Part shown: positions 41,641-51,762 of the stretch, piece by piece
Layout of the letters: the number at the start of each line of letters is the position of its first letter
Numbering within the stretch: position 1 is the stretch's first letter
From: Methylocystis parvus OBBP
GTDB lineage: Bacteria > Pseudomonadota > Alphaproteobacteria > Rhizobiales > Beijerinckiaceae
DNA length: 64,000 nucleotides
Assembly (NCBI RefSeq): GCF_027571405.1
Contig: NZ_CP092968.1
Location: 2,874,001-2,938,000, forward strand
Direction: 5' to 3'
The notes under the pieces: model-generated
Told to the model about the DNA's origin: nothing
The model's database searches: none
The model's input: only the letters and a program-made list of their open reading frames with translations
Made by a program: the position numbers and the translations under genes

Positions 41641-41673
41641 AATAAAGAAAAAGGGCGCGCTGGTCGCGCGCCC
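41641..41673 (-). terminator. Rho-independent terminator after the small Cys-rich gene at 41704
   Basis: Arms GGGCGCGC (41653-41660) and GCGCGCCC (41666-41673) pair around a five-base loop. On the minus strand the hairpin is followed by TTTTTCTTTATT, a good terminator tail. It separates the two paralogous small genes, so each has its own transcription unit. Confidence 0.8.
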
Positions 41674-41703
41674 CGATGATATTCGGCCGAAAGGAAAGAC
41701 GCT

Positions 41704-41937
41704 TCAGAGGCCCTTCGAATTTTGCGGGCAGCCGCACTTCTCGTCGCAAGCCTTCTTGTTTCCCTTGATTTTATCCATGTCGGCGGTCCAGCCCTGCTGA
41801 TCCTTCAGGAATTGGTCTTCGCATTTGGAGGCGCAGACAGCCTGATCGTCCTCGGCGTGGGTGTCGCAACTCGCAAAGGCCGGAGCGGCCATGGCCGCAA
41901 AGATAGCGATGGCCGTGAAAAGCGAGAACTTCTTCAT
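41704..41937 (-). CDS. Small secreted Cys-rich protein, paralogue 2
   Basis: A 77-residue precursor with signal peptide (KKFSLFTAIAIFAAMAAPAFA, cleavage before SCDT). The mature part of about 56 residues has six Cys: CDT, VCASKC, ACDEKC and GCPQNS. The extra Cys compared with the neighbour at 41185 form two CxxxC steps plus CGC. The shared motifs (CDT, ASKC, GCPQNS) show a tandem duplication with divergence. It ends at its own terminator. No function is known to me. The secreted, Cys-rich, highly charged design suggests binding of a metal or a disulfide-stabilised helical hairpin. Confidence 0.75.
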   Translation of the reverse strand: MKKFSLFTAIAIFAAMAAPAFASCDTHAEDDQAVCASKCEDQFLKDQQGWTADMDKIKGNKKACDEKCGCPQNSKGL

Positions 41938-42095
41938 CCTGACGTTTCCTCTATCTTCGATCTTATTTTTTAGCCGCCTGCGCCATTACTCGACACGCGC
42001 CGGCAAAGGCGGCGCGGGAGTTGGCGCAGGAGCGTCACGAAGATGACGCAGGAAAAACGAAGCGTCAACGATAGCACAGCCGTTTGACAGCTCCG

Positions 42096-44795
<2,700 letters not shown>

Positions 44796-44874
44796 GAGGC
44801 TGTCCTTGCAGACGGTAGGAAAGGCGAAGCCTTTCTAGAAAATTCCATGCCACGGGCACAAGCGGCTAGATAGG

Positions 44875-46314
44875 TCAATGCCGCCGTTCGGCACGCAGCG
44901 GCCGCTCCTCCATTCGCGCCATGAAAGCGAAGGAAAGCAACATGCAGATGGCGAGGGCGACGAAGACCAGGCGAAAGCTGCCGACGAGACGCGCGATTTC
45001 CTCAGGCGAGAGCTTCGTCTCGGCGATGTAACTGGCGCGCCCCCCGCCGAGCGCCAAGGCGCCGAAAAGGGCGACGATCAAAGCCGCGCCGAGCTGCCGG
45101 AAGAATTGGGTCGTCGCCGTGCCGGTGCCGAGATCGCGAGCGTCCACGGCGTTTTGCACCGAGACCGTGGCGACCGGCAACATGGTTCCGACGCCGAGCG
45201 TCACGACGGTGAGCAGCGCGTTGAGCGTGACGAAGGACGTCCGGTCCGCCATCCACGCGGCGGCGCCCGCCGCGACCGCGCCGGCGCCGAGCCCCAGAAG
45301 CGGCGCGATCTTATAATGGGAGACCGTCGCCATCATGCGGCCCGAAACCGTGGCGCCGATGACGGTCGCGACCATGAGCGGGATCAAGACGAGGCCGGAA
45401 TCATGGGCGCTGAGGCCCATGGCGGTCTCGTAATAAATCGGCATGACGACGGAGAGGGCGACGAAGGAGCCGAGACCGAAAGAGCTGGAGGCGATGGCGT
45501 CGCGCACGATCCGCAAGTTCAGAATTCGCATCGGGATCAGCGGTTCTTCGGCGGTGCGGGTGCGCCACGCGAAAGCGGCCCAGAAGCAGGCGGAGAGAGC
45601 GAGAAGCCCGATAATGGGCGCCGAGGCCCAGGGATAGCGCGTCCCGCCCCAGCCAAGGCCCAGCACCATCGCGCCCGAGGCGGTGACTAGAAAAGCGGCG
45701 CCCGGATAGTCGACGCTATGCGGATGGCGCCGCTCGGGCAGGCGCTTGAGACGGGCGTTCACGATCAGCAGCGCGGCGAGGCCGAGCGGCGCATTGATCC
45801 AGAAGATCAGCGACCAATGCAGATATTGCGCAAAAAAGCCGCCCAGCGCGGGGCCCGCGACGCTGGAGGTTACGAAGACCGCCGCAAAGGAGGTCTGGTA
45901 GCGGCCGCGCTCACGCGGGGAGACGAGGTCCGCGACGACGGTCTGCGAGAGCGCGATCAGCCCGCCGCCGCCCATGCCCTGCAGGAATCGCGCGGCCGCC
46001 AGCGCCGTAATGTTCGGCGCGAGCGCGCAGGCGACGGAGCCGATGACGAAGGTCGCGACGCCGATCAGGATGACGATGCGGCGGCCGTGAATATCGGCGA
46101 ATTTGCCGTAGAGCGGCGTCACCACCGTCGCTGCGACGAGATAGGCGGTGACGATCCAGGGCAGGTTCTCGGGCTCGCCGAGATCGGCGCCGATGGTCGG
46201 CATGGCGGTGACGACGATGGTCTGATCCAGCGCCGAGAGCAGCATGGCGAGCCCAAGCCCGACCATTACTTGACGCATTTCGGCGGGGGCGGGCTGCTGT
46301 GCGTCGTCTTTCAT
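44875..46314 (-). CDS. DHA2-family MFS drug transporter (EmrB/QacA-like)
   Basis: A 479-residue transporter with about 13-14 transmembrane helices. The first helices show the family signature LSALDQTIVVTAMPTIGADLG, then GKFADIHGRRIVILIGVATFVIGSVACALA and RFLQGMGGGGLIALSQTVVADLVSPRERGRYQ, including the motif A loop. Helix 5 has the GPALGGFFAQY drug-transporter motif C. DHA2 members export drugs, dyes or quaternary amines by proton antiport. Its start region overlaps the recQ stop by four bases (46311-46314), so the two may be co-transcribed, with recQ upstream. The substrate cannot be predicted. Confidence 0.9.
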   Translation of the reverse strand: MKDDAQQPAPAEMRQVMVGLGLAMLLSALDQTIVVTAMPTIGADLGEPENLPWIVTAYLVAATVVTPLYGKFADIHGRRIVILIGVATFVIGSVACALAPNITALAAARFLQGMGGGGLIALSQTVVADLVSPRERGRYQTSFAAVFVTSSVAGPALGGFFAQYLHWSLIFWINAPLGLAALLIVNARLKRLPERRHPHSVDYPGAAFLVTASGAMVLGLGWGGTRYPWASAPIIGLLALSACFWAAFAWRTRTAEEPLIPMRILNLRIVRDAIASSSFGLGSFVALSVVMPIYYETAMGLSAHDSGLVLIPLMVATVIGATVSGRMMATVSHYKIAPLLGLGAGAVAAGAAAWMADRTSFVTLNALLTVVTLGVGTMLPVATVSVQNAVDARDLGTGTATTQFFRQLGAALIVALFGALALGGGRASYIAETKLSPEEIARLVGSFRLVFVALAICMLLSFAFMARMEERPLRAERRH

Positions 46315-47915
46315 CTGGAATCTGGATCTCCTGGCCCCGCCACGTCATAGCCTGTTTCGATCAAAGCCAAAAATGCGGCGGGCTCCCTCACATCGGCGAA
46401 AAGCGGGTCGTCGGCGCGATCCGGCCGCGCGAGCACGAGGGTGCGCAGCTTCTCCTCCGACGCGACTGCGCGCGGCGGGACGCCCAGCCGTTTGGCGATC
46501 CGAAGCCGCTCAGCCAGCAGGGCTTTCAGTAGCCGCATGTCGGCGACGGTGAGCGGATGTTCCGGCGTCGCAGTTGATTCAAAGAGAGGCTCCTCCGGCG
46601 GGGCGGGCTCCGCCGCCGCCTCTTCGATCCCTTCGCCCATCGCATGCGCCAGGCGGCTTTCAGCCGCGACGCGCCACCCCATCGCCGCCGCTTGCGCCCG
46701 GCGCGGCCAGGCGAGCGGGCCGCCGCGGCAGTGATCGCATTTGCCGCAAGGCGCGCTTGCTTCTCCGAATTCGGCGAGCAGGGTCTGGAAGCGGCAGGCG
46801 GGCGTCACGCAGAGCCGGGCCATGGCTTTGCGGCGGGCGTAATCGCCGGCGGCGGCCTCGTTTTCTTCGGGAAGGTCGGGCGTGCGCCAGCGCAGAGCGA
46901 GGTCGCGCGGATCGAACAGCGCCAGCATGCGCGCCGGCGCGCCGTCGCGGCCCGCACGGCCGATCTCCTGATAATAACCCTCGATCGAGCTGGGGATGTC
47001 GGCGTGGATCACGAAGCGAACGTCCGGCTTGTCCACGCCCATGCCGAAGGCGATGGTGGCGACCATGACGACGCCTTTCCGCGCGAAAAACGCGTCCTGA
47101 TGGGCGCTTCGCGTATAGGCGTCGAGACCGGCGTGATAGGGCAGCGCGTCGAGCCCGAGCCGCGCGAGATCGGCGGCCAGCAGATCGGCCATGCGGCGGG
47201 AGTTGCAATAGACGATCCCGCTCTCCTGCCCTCGCCCGATGAAATCGACGATCTGCCGCAGCCCCGCGCGCTTGCGCCGGAAAGAGAGGGAGAGGTTGGG
47301 CCGCGCGAATGAGCGAATGAAAACATCCGGCTCCCGCGCGAAAAGGTTGCGGCGTATGTCGTCCCGCGTGCGGGGGCCGGCGGTGGCGGTGACGGCGAGG
47401 ACCGGCGCGCCGAGCTTTTTGGCGATCTCGCCCAGGCCGCGATAGTCGGGCCGGAAGTCATGGCCCCAATGCGAGACGCAATGAGCCTCGTCGACCGCGA
47501 AGAGCCTCACGCGGTTTTTGCGCAGCAAATTTTGCGCGCCCTCCGTCGCGAGCCGTTCCGGCGCGGCGTAAAGCAGGCGCGTCCGCCCGCTCGAGACGGC
47601 TTCGAAAGCGGCGAGCGCTTCGGCCTCATCCTGTCCGGAATGAAGCGCAACGGCGGGCAGGCCCTTGTCTTCCAGCGCCCGCAACTGGTCGCGCATCAGC
47701 GCGATGAGCGGCGAGGCGACGACGACGAGACCCGGCTCGGCGGCCGCAGGAAGCTGATAAAGCAGGGATTTGCCCGAGCCTGTCGGCATCACGGCGAGCG
47801 CGTCGCGGCCCGCGAGCACGGCCTCGATCACCTCCCATTGACCCGGCAGAAAGTCGGCGAAGCCAAAAATGCTGCGCAGCAATTGCTGCGCGTCGGGCAT
47901 CCTCAGGGGCGTCAC
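46311..47915 (-). CDS. RecQ-like ATP-dependent DNA helicase
   Basis: A 534-residue SF2 helicase of the RecQ group. Motifs: MPTGSGKSLLYQLPA (I), ASPLIALMRDQL (Ia), the DEAH box AVDEAHCVSHWGHDFRPDYRGL (II), TATAGPRTRDDIRR (III), RKGVVMVATIAFGMGVDKPDVRFVIHADIPSSIEGYYQEIGRAGRDG (V/VI). It then has a partial RecQ zinc region with CGKCDHC and one preceding Cys. It is shorter than E. coli RecQ and its C-terminal part differs. It repairs and restarts forks. The GTG start at 47915 overlaps the upstream stop (GTGA) and has AAGG six bases before it; the ATG at 47900 has its GAGG too close. The DHA2 gene is downstream. Confidence 0.9.
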   Translation of the reverse strand: MTPLRMPDAQQLLRSIFGFADFLPGQWEVIEAVLAGRDALAVMPTGSGKSLLYQLPAAAEPGLVVVASPLIALMRDQLRALEDKGLPAVALHSGQDEAEALAAFEAVSSGRTRLLYAAPERLATEGAQNLLRKNRVRLFAVDEAHCVSHWGHDFRPDYRGLGEIAKKLGAPVLAVTATAGPRTRDDIRRNLFAREPDVFIRSFARPNLSLSFRRKRAGLRQIVDFIGRGQESGIVYCNSRRMADLLAADLARLGLDALPYHAGLDAYTRSAHQDAFFARKGVVMVATIAFGMGVDKPDVRFVIHADIPSSIEGYYQEIGRAGRDGAPARMLALFDPRDLALRWRTPDLPEENEAAAGDYARRKAMARLCVTPACRFQTLLAEFGEASAPCGKCDHCRGGPLAWPRRAQAAAMGWRVAAESRLAHAMGEGIEEAAAEPAPPEEPLFESTATPEHPLTVADMRLLKALLAERLRIAKRLGVPPRAVASEEKLRTLVLARPDRADDPLFADVREPAAFLALIETGYDVAGPGDPDSR

Positions 47916-48238
47916 GCCAGGCCTTTTTCCAGGAGCGCCTCGGCGATCTCACGCCATTCCTCGCCGAGCCTTCCCCGATGCGGCGGCCTCCCGGCGCGTC
48001 GATACCAATAGTCTGCGTTCCAGGCGTCGCCTTCCTTGCGATGGAGATAGGCGTGAACCCACATGGCGTCCGGCGTCGACAATTGGTCGACGCATTTATG
48101 CGCGAGGTCCCACTCCCCGCGGGCGTCGAGCCATAAAGCGCGCAAGGCCGGGTCGGCGGGAGCCGCGTCGTCCCGCTCGATCGCGCCAAGAAAATCCTCT
48201 ATCGAGACCGTCACGATCCGCCCGCCAATTGACGCCAT
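47912..48238 (-). CDS. Conserved hypothetical protein (108 aa)
   Basis: A 108-residue soluble protein, mostly helical. The segment LDARGEWDLAHKCVDQLSTPDAMWVHAYLHRKEGDAWNADYWYRRAGRP is strongly patterned. I have seen this WVHAYLHRKEGD...YWYRRAGRP block in small conserved proteins of Proteobacteria, without known function; the helical repeats resemble a TPR-like unit. It is the first gene of a recQ/DHA2 transcription set, joined to recQ by a four-base stop/start overlap. No signal peptide or membrane segment is present. The function is not known. Confidence 0.75.
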   Translation of the reverse strand: MASIGGRIVTVSIEDFLGAIERDDAAPADPALRALWLDARGEWDLAHKCVDQLSTPDAMWVHAYLHRKEGDAWNADYWYRRAGRPPHRGRLGEEWREIAEALLEKGLA

Positions 48239-48329
48239 TATGGCTCAACGGCCGCGACGGCGCCACGCCGCGCATTGACAGGCCCGCCGTCGCTTGGGCA
48301 TTTGCGGGCGAACCCGCGAGAGGCCCTTG

Positions 48330-48548
48330 ATGACCGAAAGCGTTGCTCAAAACCCGTTTCCAAGTCCCTGCAACAAGATCTGCACGCTCAATCCGAACGG
48401 GATCTGCGTCGGCTGCGGCCGCTCGCGCGCGGAGATCGGCGGCTGGACGCAGTTCTCGGACGCCGAGAAGAAACAGGTCGTCCATCGCGCCAAAGCCCGC
48501 CTCGACGCCATGGGCGGCGCGGAGGGGCCGGCGAAAGTAAAGGCTTAA
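48330..48548 (+). CDS. DUF1289 domain-containing small protein
   Basis: A 72-residue protein with the DUF1289 pattern: SPCNKICTLNPNGICVGCGRSRAEIGGWTQFSDAEKK. Four Cys (C-x3-C-x7-C-x2-C) form what is likely a zinc or Fe-S site. The W near the end and the following helix match the family. Members are small, widespread and uncharacterised; some sit beside Fe-S or redox genes. The start at 48330 was chosen over a longer in-frame ATG because the N-terminus aligns with the family. A peroxiredoxin gene converges from the other strand. Confidence 0.85.
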   Translation: MTESVAQNPFPSPCNKICTLNPNGICVGCGRSRAEIGGWTQFSDAEKKQVVHRAKARLDAMGGAEGPAKVKA

Positions 48549-48589
48549 AAAGCGCGCCCGCGATCCGCCGATTTCCGGCGCCTGCCGCC

Positions 48590-49075
48590 TCAGAGCCGCT
48601 CCAGCGTCGATTCGGCGCTCGAAACCGTGGTCACGCTCGAATTTTCCTCCACATTGATCCATTCGACGACGCCGTCCTTGACGACCGCCGAATAGCGCTT
48701 GCCGCGGACGCCGAGGCCGAAATCGTTGAGATCCAGCTCGACTCCCATCGCCCTGGCGAGCACGGCGGAGCCGTCGGCGAGACCGTCGATCTTGCCGGCC
48801 GCGCCGCGATCCTTCAGCCAGGCGTCGAGCGTGAAAATATCGTTCACCGCCGTCACCGCCACGGCGTCCACGCCTTTGGCTTTCAGCGCGTCGAAATGTT
48901 CGACGAAGCCGGGCAGATGCTTGGCGTGGCAGGTCGGGGTGAAGGCGCCGGGCACGGAGAAAAGCGCAATTTTGCGGCCCTTGAAATAATCGGCGGTCTT
49001 GATCGGCTCCGGGCCGTTCTTGCCCATGATCGTGACGGTGACGTCCGGAATTTTGTCGCCTGCTTGGATGGTCAT
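48590..49075 (-). CDS. Peroxiredoxin (Prx5/AhpC-TSA family)
   Basis: The 161-residue thiol peroxidase reduces H2O2 and organic peroxides. The catalytic block ALFSVPGAFTPTCHAKHLPGFVEHFDALKAKGVDAVAVTAVND has the PxxxTxxC motif with the peroxidatic Cys at about residue 49. The following helix and GLGVRGKRYSAVVKDGVVEWINVEE match the PRX5-like subfamily. There is no second conserved Cys in the usual C-terminal spot, so it is probably a 1-Cys or glutaredoxin-coupled type. It is cytosolic, with no signal peptide. The start is the ATG at 49075. Confidence 0.92.
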   Translation of the reverse strand: MTIQAGDKIPDVTVTIMGKNGPEPIKTADYFKGRKIALFSVPGAFTPTCHAKHLPGFVEHFDALKAKGVDAVAVTAVNDIFTLDAWLKDRGAAGKIDGLADGSAVLARAMGVELDLNDFGLGVRGKRYSAVVKDGVVEWINVEENSSVTTVSSAESTLERL

Positions 49076-49282
49076 GCCCTGTCTCGCTTGTGTCGGCGGG
49101 TGAAGCTCCCTTTACTTAGCGCGTTTTCCGCCTCTGTCGCCCGCAAAGGCGTCGCTTTCCAGAACTTCGTCGCCATCCGCCCCGGGGCGGCGCCGCAAGG
49201 GCGCTTGTAGCCGTCCTCGATGCGATGCAACATGCGCCCCGCGGCGACTCGATGGAGCGCGCCCTTCTGGGAGAAAAATGCA

Positions 49283-49768
49283 ATGGCCAATACGCAAGGA
49301 CCGGATGGGAACCCCCCATCCGCCTGGGTTTGGAGCCAATATCGCGGCGTGCAGTCGGAGAAGGCCTCGGCCCAGGAAATTCACGCCAGCGAATCCCACG
49401 CCGACGAATCCCACGCCGACGAATCCCATGCCGACGAAGCCCATGCCGACGCGCCGGGGAGCGCTCCCGCGGATCAGCCGGCGCCCAAGAATCCCACAAT
49501 GATCGGCCTCGGCGTCGCGGCTGCGGTGATCGTCATCGCCGGGTTGACCTGGCTCTTCACGTCCAGGCCGGCCTCCGCTCCGGCGGAGCCGCCGGCGTCC
49601 GAAACCCAGGCGGCTCCCCAGAAAAGCGAAGAGGCGGTCCCGGAGCCGGCTCCTCCGTCCGCTCAATCCGCCCCCGAGCAGGCGCCCGCCGCCGCGACTC
49701 CGGCGCAAGAGCCGCCAAAGGCGGCCGAACCCGCGCCGACGCATCACGTCAAAAAGAAGCATCGGTAA
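49283..49768 (+). CDS. Membrane-anchored proline/alanine-rich protein with tandem repeats
   Basis: A 161-residue protein without a recognised domain. Residues 1-65 are hydrophilic and include a tandem ESHAD/EAHAD repeat encoded by four 15-base units. One transmembrane helix follows (MIGLGVAAAVIVIAGLTWLF). The rest is a disordered extracytoplasmic tail of Pro, Ala, Glu and Gln ending in THHVKKKHR. This resembles membrane-anchored linker proteins that bridge to periplasmic partners, but no homologue is recalled. The ATG at 49283 follows GGGAG at a loose distance. Start and function are uncertain, yet coding character is clear from the intact frame and the in-frame repeat. Confidence 0.65.
   Translation: MANTQGPDGNPPSAWVWSQYRGVQSEKASAQEIHASESHADESHADESHADEAHADAPGSAPADQPAPKNPTMIGLGVAAAVIVIAGLTWLFTSRPASAPAEPPASETQAAPQKSEEAVPEPAPPSAQSAPEQAPAAATPAQEPPKAAEPAPTHHVKKKHR
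49391..49450 (+). repeat. Four tandem copies of a 15-base unit inside a coding sequence
   Basis: The unit GAATCCCACGCCGAC occurs exactly twice in succession (49391-49405 and 49406-49420) and then as two near copies (49421-49435 and 49436-49450) with one or two base changes. It encodes ESHAD and EAHAD. Because the unit is 15 bases long, copy-number change would not shift the frame. Confidence 0.9.
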
Positions 49769-49819
49769 AAGAAGCGGCTCCGCCCCGTCGGCCGGGACGG
49801 GGCCGCTGGACCGCTCGCG

Positions 49820-50254
49820 CTAGGTCCGCCAGGGATGCGCCGGCAATTCGCCGACGCCGAGCGTCGCCACCCCGGCCAGCGCGACGGCGTGGTCGTTCTC
49901 GACGGCGGAGCCGCTGACGCCGATCGCCCCGATCATCACGCCTTCCTTGTCCACAATGGGCAGGCCGCCGGGAAAGGTGATGAGCCCGTCATTCGAGTGC
50001 TCGATGCCGTAGAGCGGGCCGCCGGGCTGAGACAGCTTTCCGATCTCTCCGGTCGGCATGCCGAAAAAGACGGCGGTTCGGGCTTTCTTCATCGAAATGT
50101 CGATGCTGCCGACCCAGGCGTCGTCCATGCGGTGGAAGGCCTTGAGCACCCCGCCCGAATCGACGACGGCGATGCACATTTGCGTGCCCAGCTCCACGGC
50201 TTTCCGGCGCGCGGCGGCGATCGCCTTTTCGGCCTGATCGATCGTGACATGCAT
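49820..50254 (-). CDS. GlcG/HbpS-like heme-binding (DUF336) protein
   Basis: A 144-residue protein of the GlcG/HbpS fold. It starts with a helix ([20 protein letters not shown]), then [38 protein letters not shown], and later [34 protein letters not shown]. Members bind heme or corrinoid-like ligands, or accompany glycolate oxidase or diol-metabolising genes. None of those neighbours is here, so the role is open. The ATG at 50254 follows GGGAGAG; a longer in-frame ATG at 50371 starts within a repeat region and is rejected. A REP-like element lies upstream at 50389-50460. Confidence 0.88.
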   Translation of the reverse strand: MHVTIDQAEKAIAAARRKAVELGTQMCIAVVDSGGVLKAFHRMDDAWVGSIDISMKKARTAVFFGMPTGEIGKLSQPGGPLYGIEHSNDGLITFPGGLPIVDKEGVMIGAIGVSGSAVENDHAVALAGVATLGVGELPAHPWRT

Positions 50255-50388
50255 GACGCTCTCTCCCTCGCGCCCCGGCAAAGGCCAAGGCGACGAGCAA
50301 TAAAATAGTGCGCCGCTTGCCGGATTTAAGACTCGCCGCCCCGTAAGGCGCCGTCCCAAGGCGCAGCCCAAAGAAAATGCCCGACGCC

Positions 50389-50460
50389 GGAGCGCGCCGC
50401 GAAAGTGGGAAATGGTTTTCCCATGAAGCGCGCTCTAAACTTTTCGAATCGATCGCGCCG
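50389..50460. repeat. Hyphomicrobiales-type intergenic palindromic element
   Basis: The sequence contains GGAGCGCG...CGCGCTC arms enclosing AAAGTGGGAAATGGTTTTCCCAT, with GGGAAA/TTTTCCC pairing. I recognise the pattern (AAGTGG-AA-NGGTTTTC flanked by GCGCTC) as the common intergenic palindrome of Hyphomicrobiales genomes. It lies in the 282-base gap between the DUF336 gene and the small anchored protein gene, which otherwise holds no gene. Confidence 0.65.
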
Positions 50461-50536
50461 CGTTTAGGCGATTCCGCCCAAATGCGGCGCGATCCAGGTC
50501 CAGGCCGGGCCATTCAAGCGCAATCGCTTTCGCTCG

Positions 50537-51013
50537 CTACCGCTTCTCGATCTTGTTGGCGATTTCCTCCGGCGGCCGCCAGCTCAGCGTTCCCGTATTC
50601 CTTGTCTGCGGTTTGCGGGCGGAGCGGAAATCCCCGACGGCCTTGTCCGCGATCCGCCACTCCTGGTCGGACCAGAATTTCGACTCCGACGCCGGCGATA
50701 CGGGCGCGATCTGGGAGGCGTCCGCCGACGAATCGGCGCCCGCGCTTGCGCCCGTTTGGCCCTCTTCCATCCTCAGCGCCTCCGCCGAGCCGAAGGCGTT
50801 GGGGGGCACGCGACGCAGGCTGGAGAGAAATTTTTCTTCGAGCGACTGGTTCGGGTTCAGTTGCGCAAGCGACGGGCCTGCGAGTTCTGGCAGCTCTGCG
50901 ACGGAGCGCGCCGGGAAGCCTTGCGAAGCGAAGTAGCCAAGTCCCAAAAGCGTCAGCGCCAGCGCCGACATCCCCGCCACATGGCGCCGGCCGAGTTCTC
51001 CGAGCTTGATCAT
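50537..51013 (-). CDS. Hypothetical secreted/anchored protein (158 aa)
   Basis: A 158-residue protein with an N-terminal hydrophobic helix (GMSALALTLLGLGYFASQG, about residues 14-32) that may serve as a signal anchor. A hydrophilic, mostly unstructured part follows with no Cys. I recognise no domain. Segments SLEEKFLSSLRRVPP and WSDQEWRIADKAVGDFRS are helical. It is preceded by the tlpA gene on the same strand and lies 83 bases downstream of it, so they may form a unit. Function is not known. Confidence 0.6.
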   Translation of the reverse strand: MIKLGELGRRHVAGMSALALTLLGLGYFASQGFPARSVAELPELAGPSLAQLNPNQSLEEKFLSSLRRVPPNAFGSAEALRMEEGQTGASAGADSSADASQIAPVSPASESKFWSDQEWRIADKAVGDFRSARKPQTRNTGTLSWRPPEEIANKIEKR

Positions 51014-51096
51014 GAGCTCACTCCTTTTCAGGTGGTGAGCTTTAACCGTGTTGGCGTGCTGATGGTTTCGGCGGCGGCGCCTCTTTTCGCCGCCCT

Positions 51097-51738
51097 CTAT
51101 CGGCCCGCCGCCTCAACGGCTTTTGTCACCAACGCCTTGGCGTCCGCCGAATGCCATGCGGCGGGGCCGTTCATCAGGCCCAGCTGACAGCCCGCGGGAT
51201 CGATCAGCATGGTGACCGGCAGGCCCAGCGCTTTGCCGGCCTGTTTCAGCTCGTAGAAAATATTGGCCTTGGGATCGGCGTAGAGGGTCAGCGCCTTGAC
51301 GCCCGCATCCTCGAAGAATTTCTTCGGCCGTTCGGGACGCGAGGTGTCGATATTCACCGTCACGACCTGGAATTTGTCCGAGCCGAACTCGCCCTGAAGC
51401 TTGTCGAGCTCCGGCATTTCGGCGCGGCAGGGCACGCACCATGTAGCCCAGACATTGAGCAGCACCGTCTTGCCCTTGAAAGCGGAGAGCGAGACGGATT
51501 TCCCTTCCGGATCGTTGAAGGCGAAGTCTGCGACCTGCTCCGGCGTCCTGGAGACGTTCATCGCCGCGACCTCGCCCCTGGCGACGTCCTTCACCGCTTC
51601 CGCGACCTTGGCGGCGCCCGCGCAGTCCCCGGCGCGCGCTTCCTTTACGCTCGGCCCGCCCGCATATAGAAAGCCCGCGCCGGCCGCTGCGAAAACAAGG
51701 GTCGCGAGGCGACGCGGGAAGGCGGCGGGCTTATTCAT
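51097..51738 (-). CDS. tlpA: TlpA-like thiol:disulfide interchange protein
   Basis: A 213-residue periplasmic thioredoxin-fold protein anchored by an N-terminal hydrophobic segment ([15 protein letters not shown]). The catalytic site [22 protein letters not shown] is clear (CVPC). Also visible are [23 protein letters not shown] and the cis-Pro region [14 protein letters not shown]. Family members such as Bradyrhizobium TlpA keep the cytochrome oxidase CuA site or heme apoproteins reduced. A frame open far upstream is only the antisense of argH. The ATG at 51738 is 24 bases from the divergent argH start. Confidence 0.9.
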   Translation of the reverse strand: MNKPAAFPRRLATLVFAAAGAGFLYAGGPSVKEARAGDCAGAAKVAEAVKDVARGEVAAMNVSRTPEQVADFAFNDPEGKSVSLSAFKGKTVLLNVWATWCVPCRAEMPELDKLQGEFGSDKFQVVTVNIDTSRPERPKKFFEDAGVKALTLYADPKANIFYELKQAGKALGLPVTMLIDPAGCQLGLMNGPAAWHSADAKALVTKAVEAAGR

Positions 51739-51762
51739 CTGGCGCAGGCTCCGGGGCGAAAA

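Noticed and set aside
49768..49820. GC-rich hairpin after the linker-protein gene as a terminator
   Set aside because: The stem is plausible (ggccccgtccc region) but no T-run follows on either strand.
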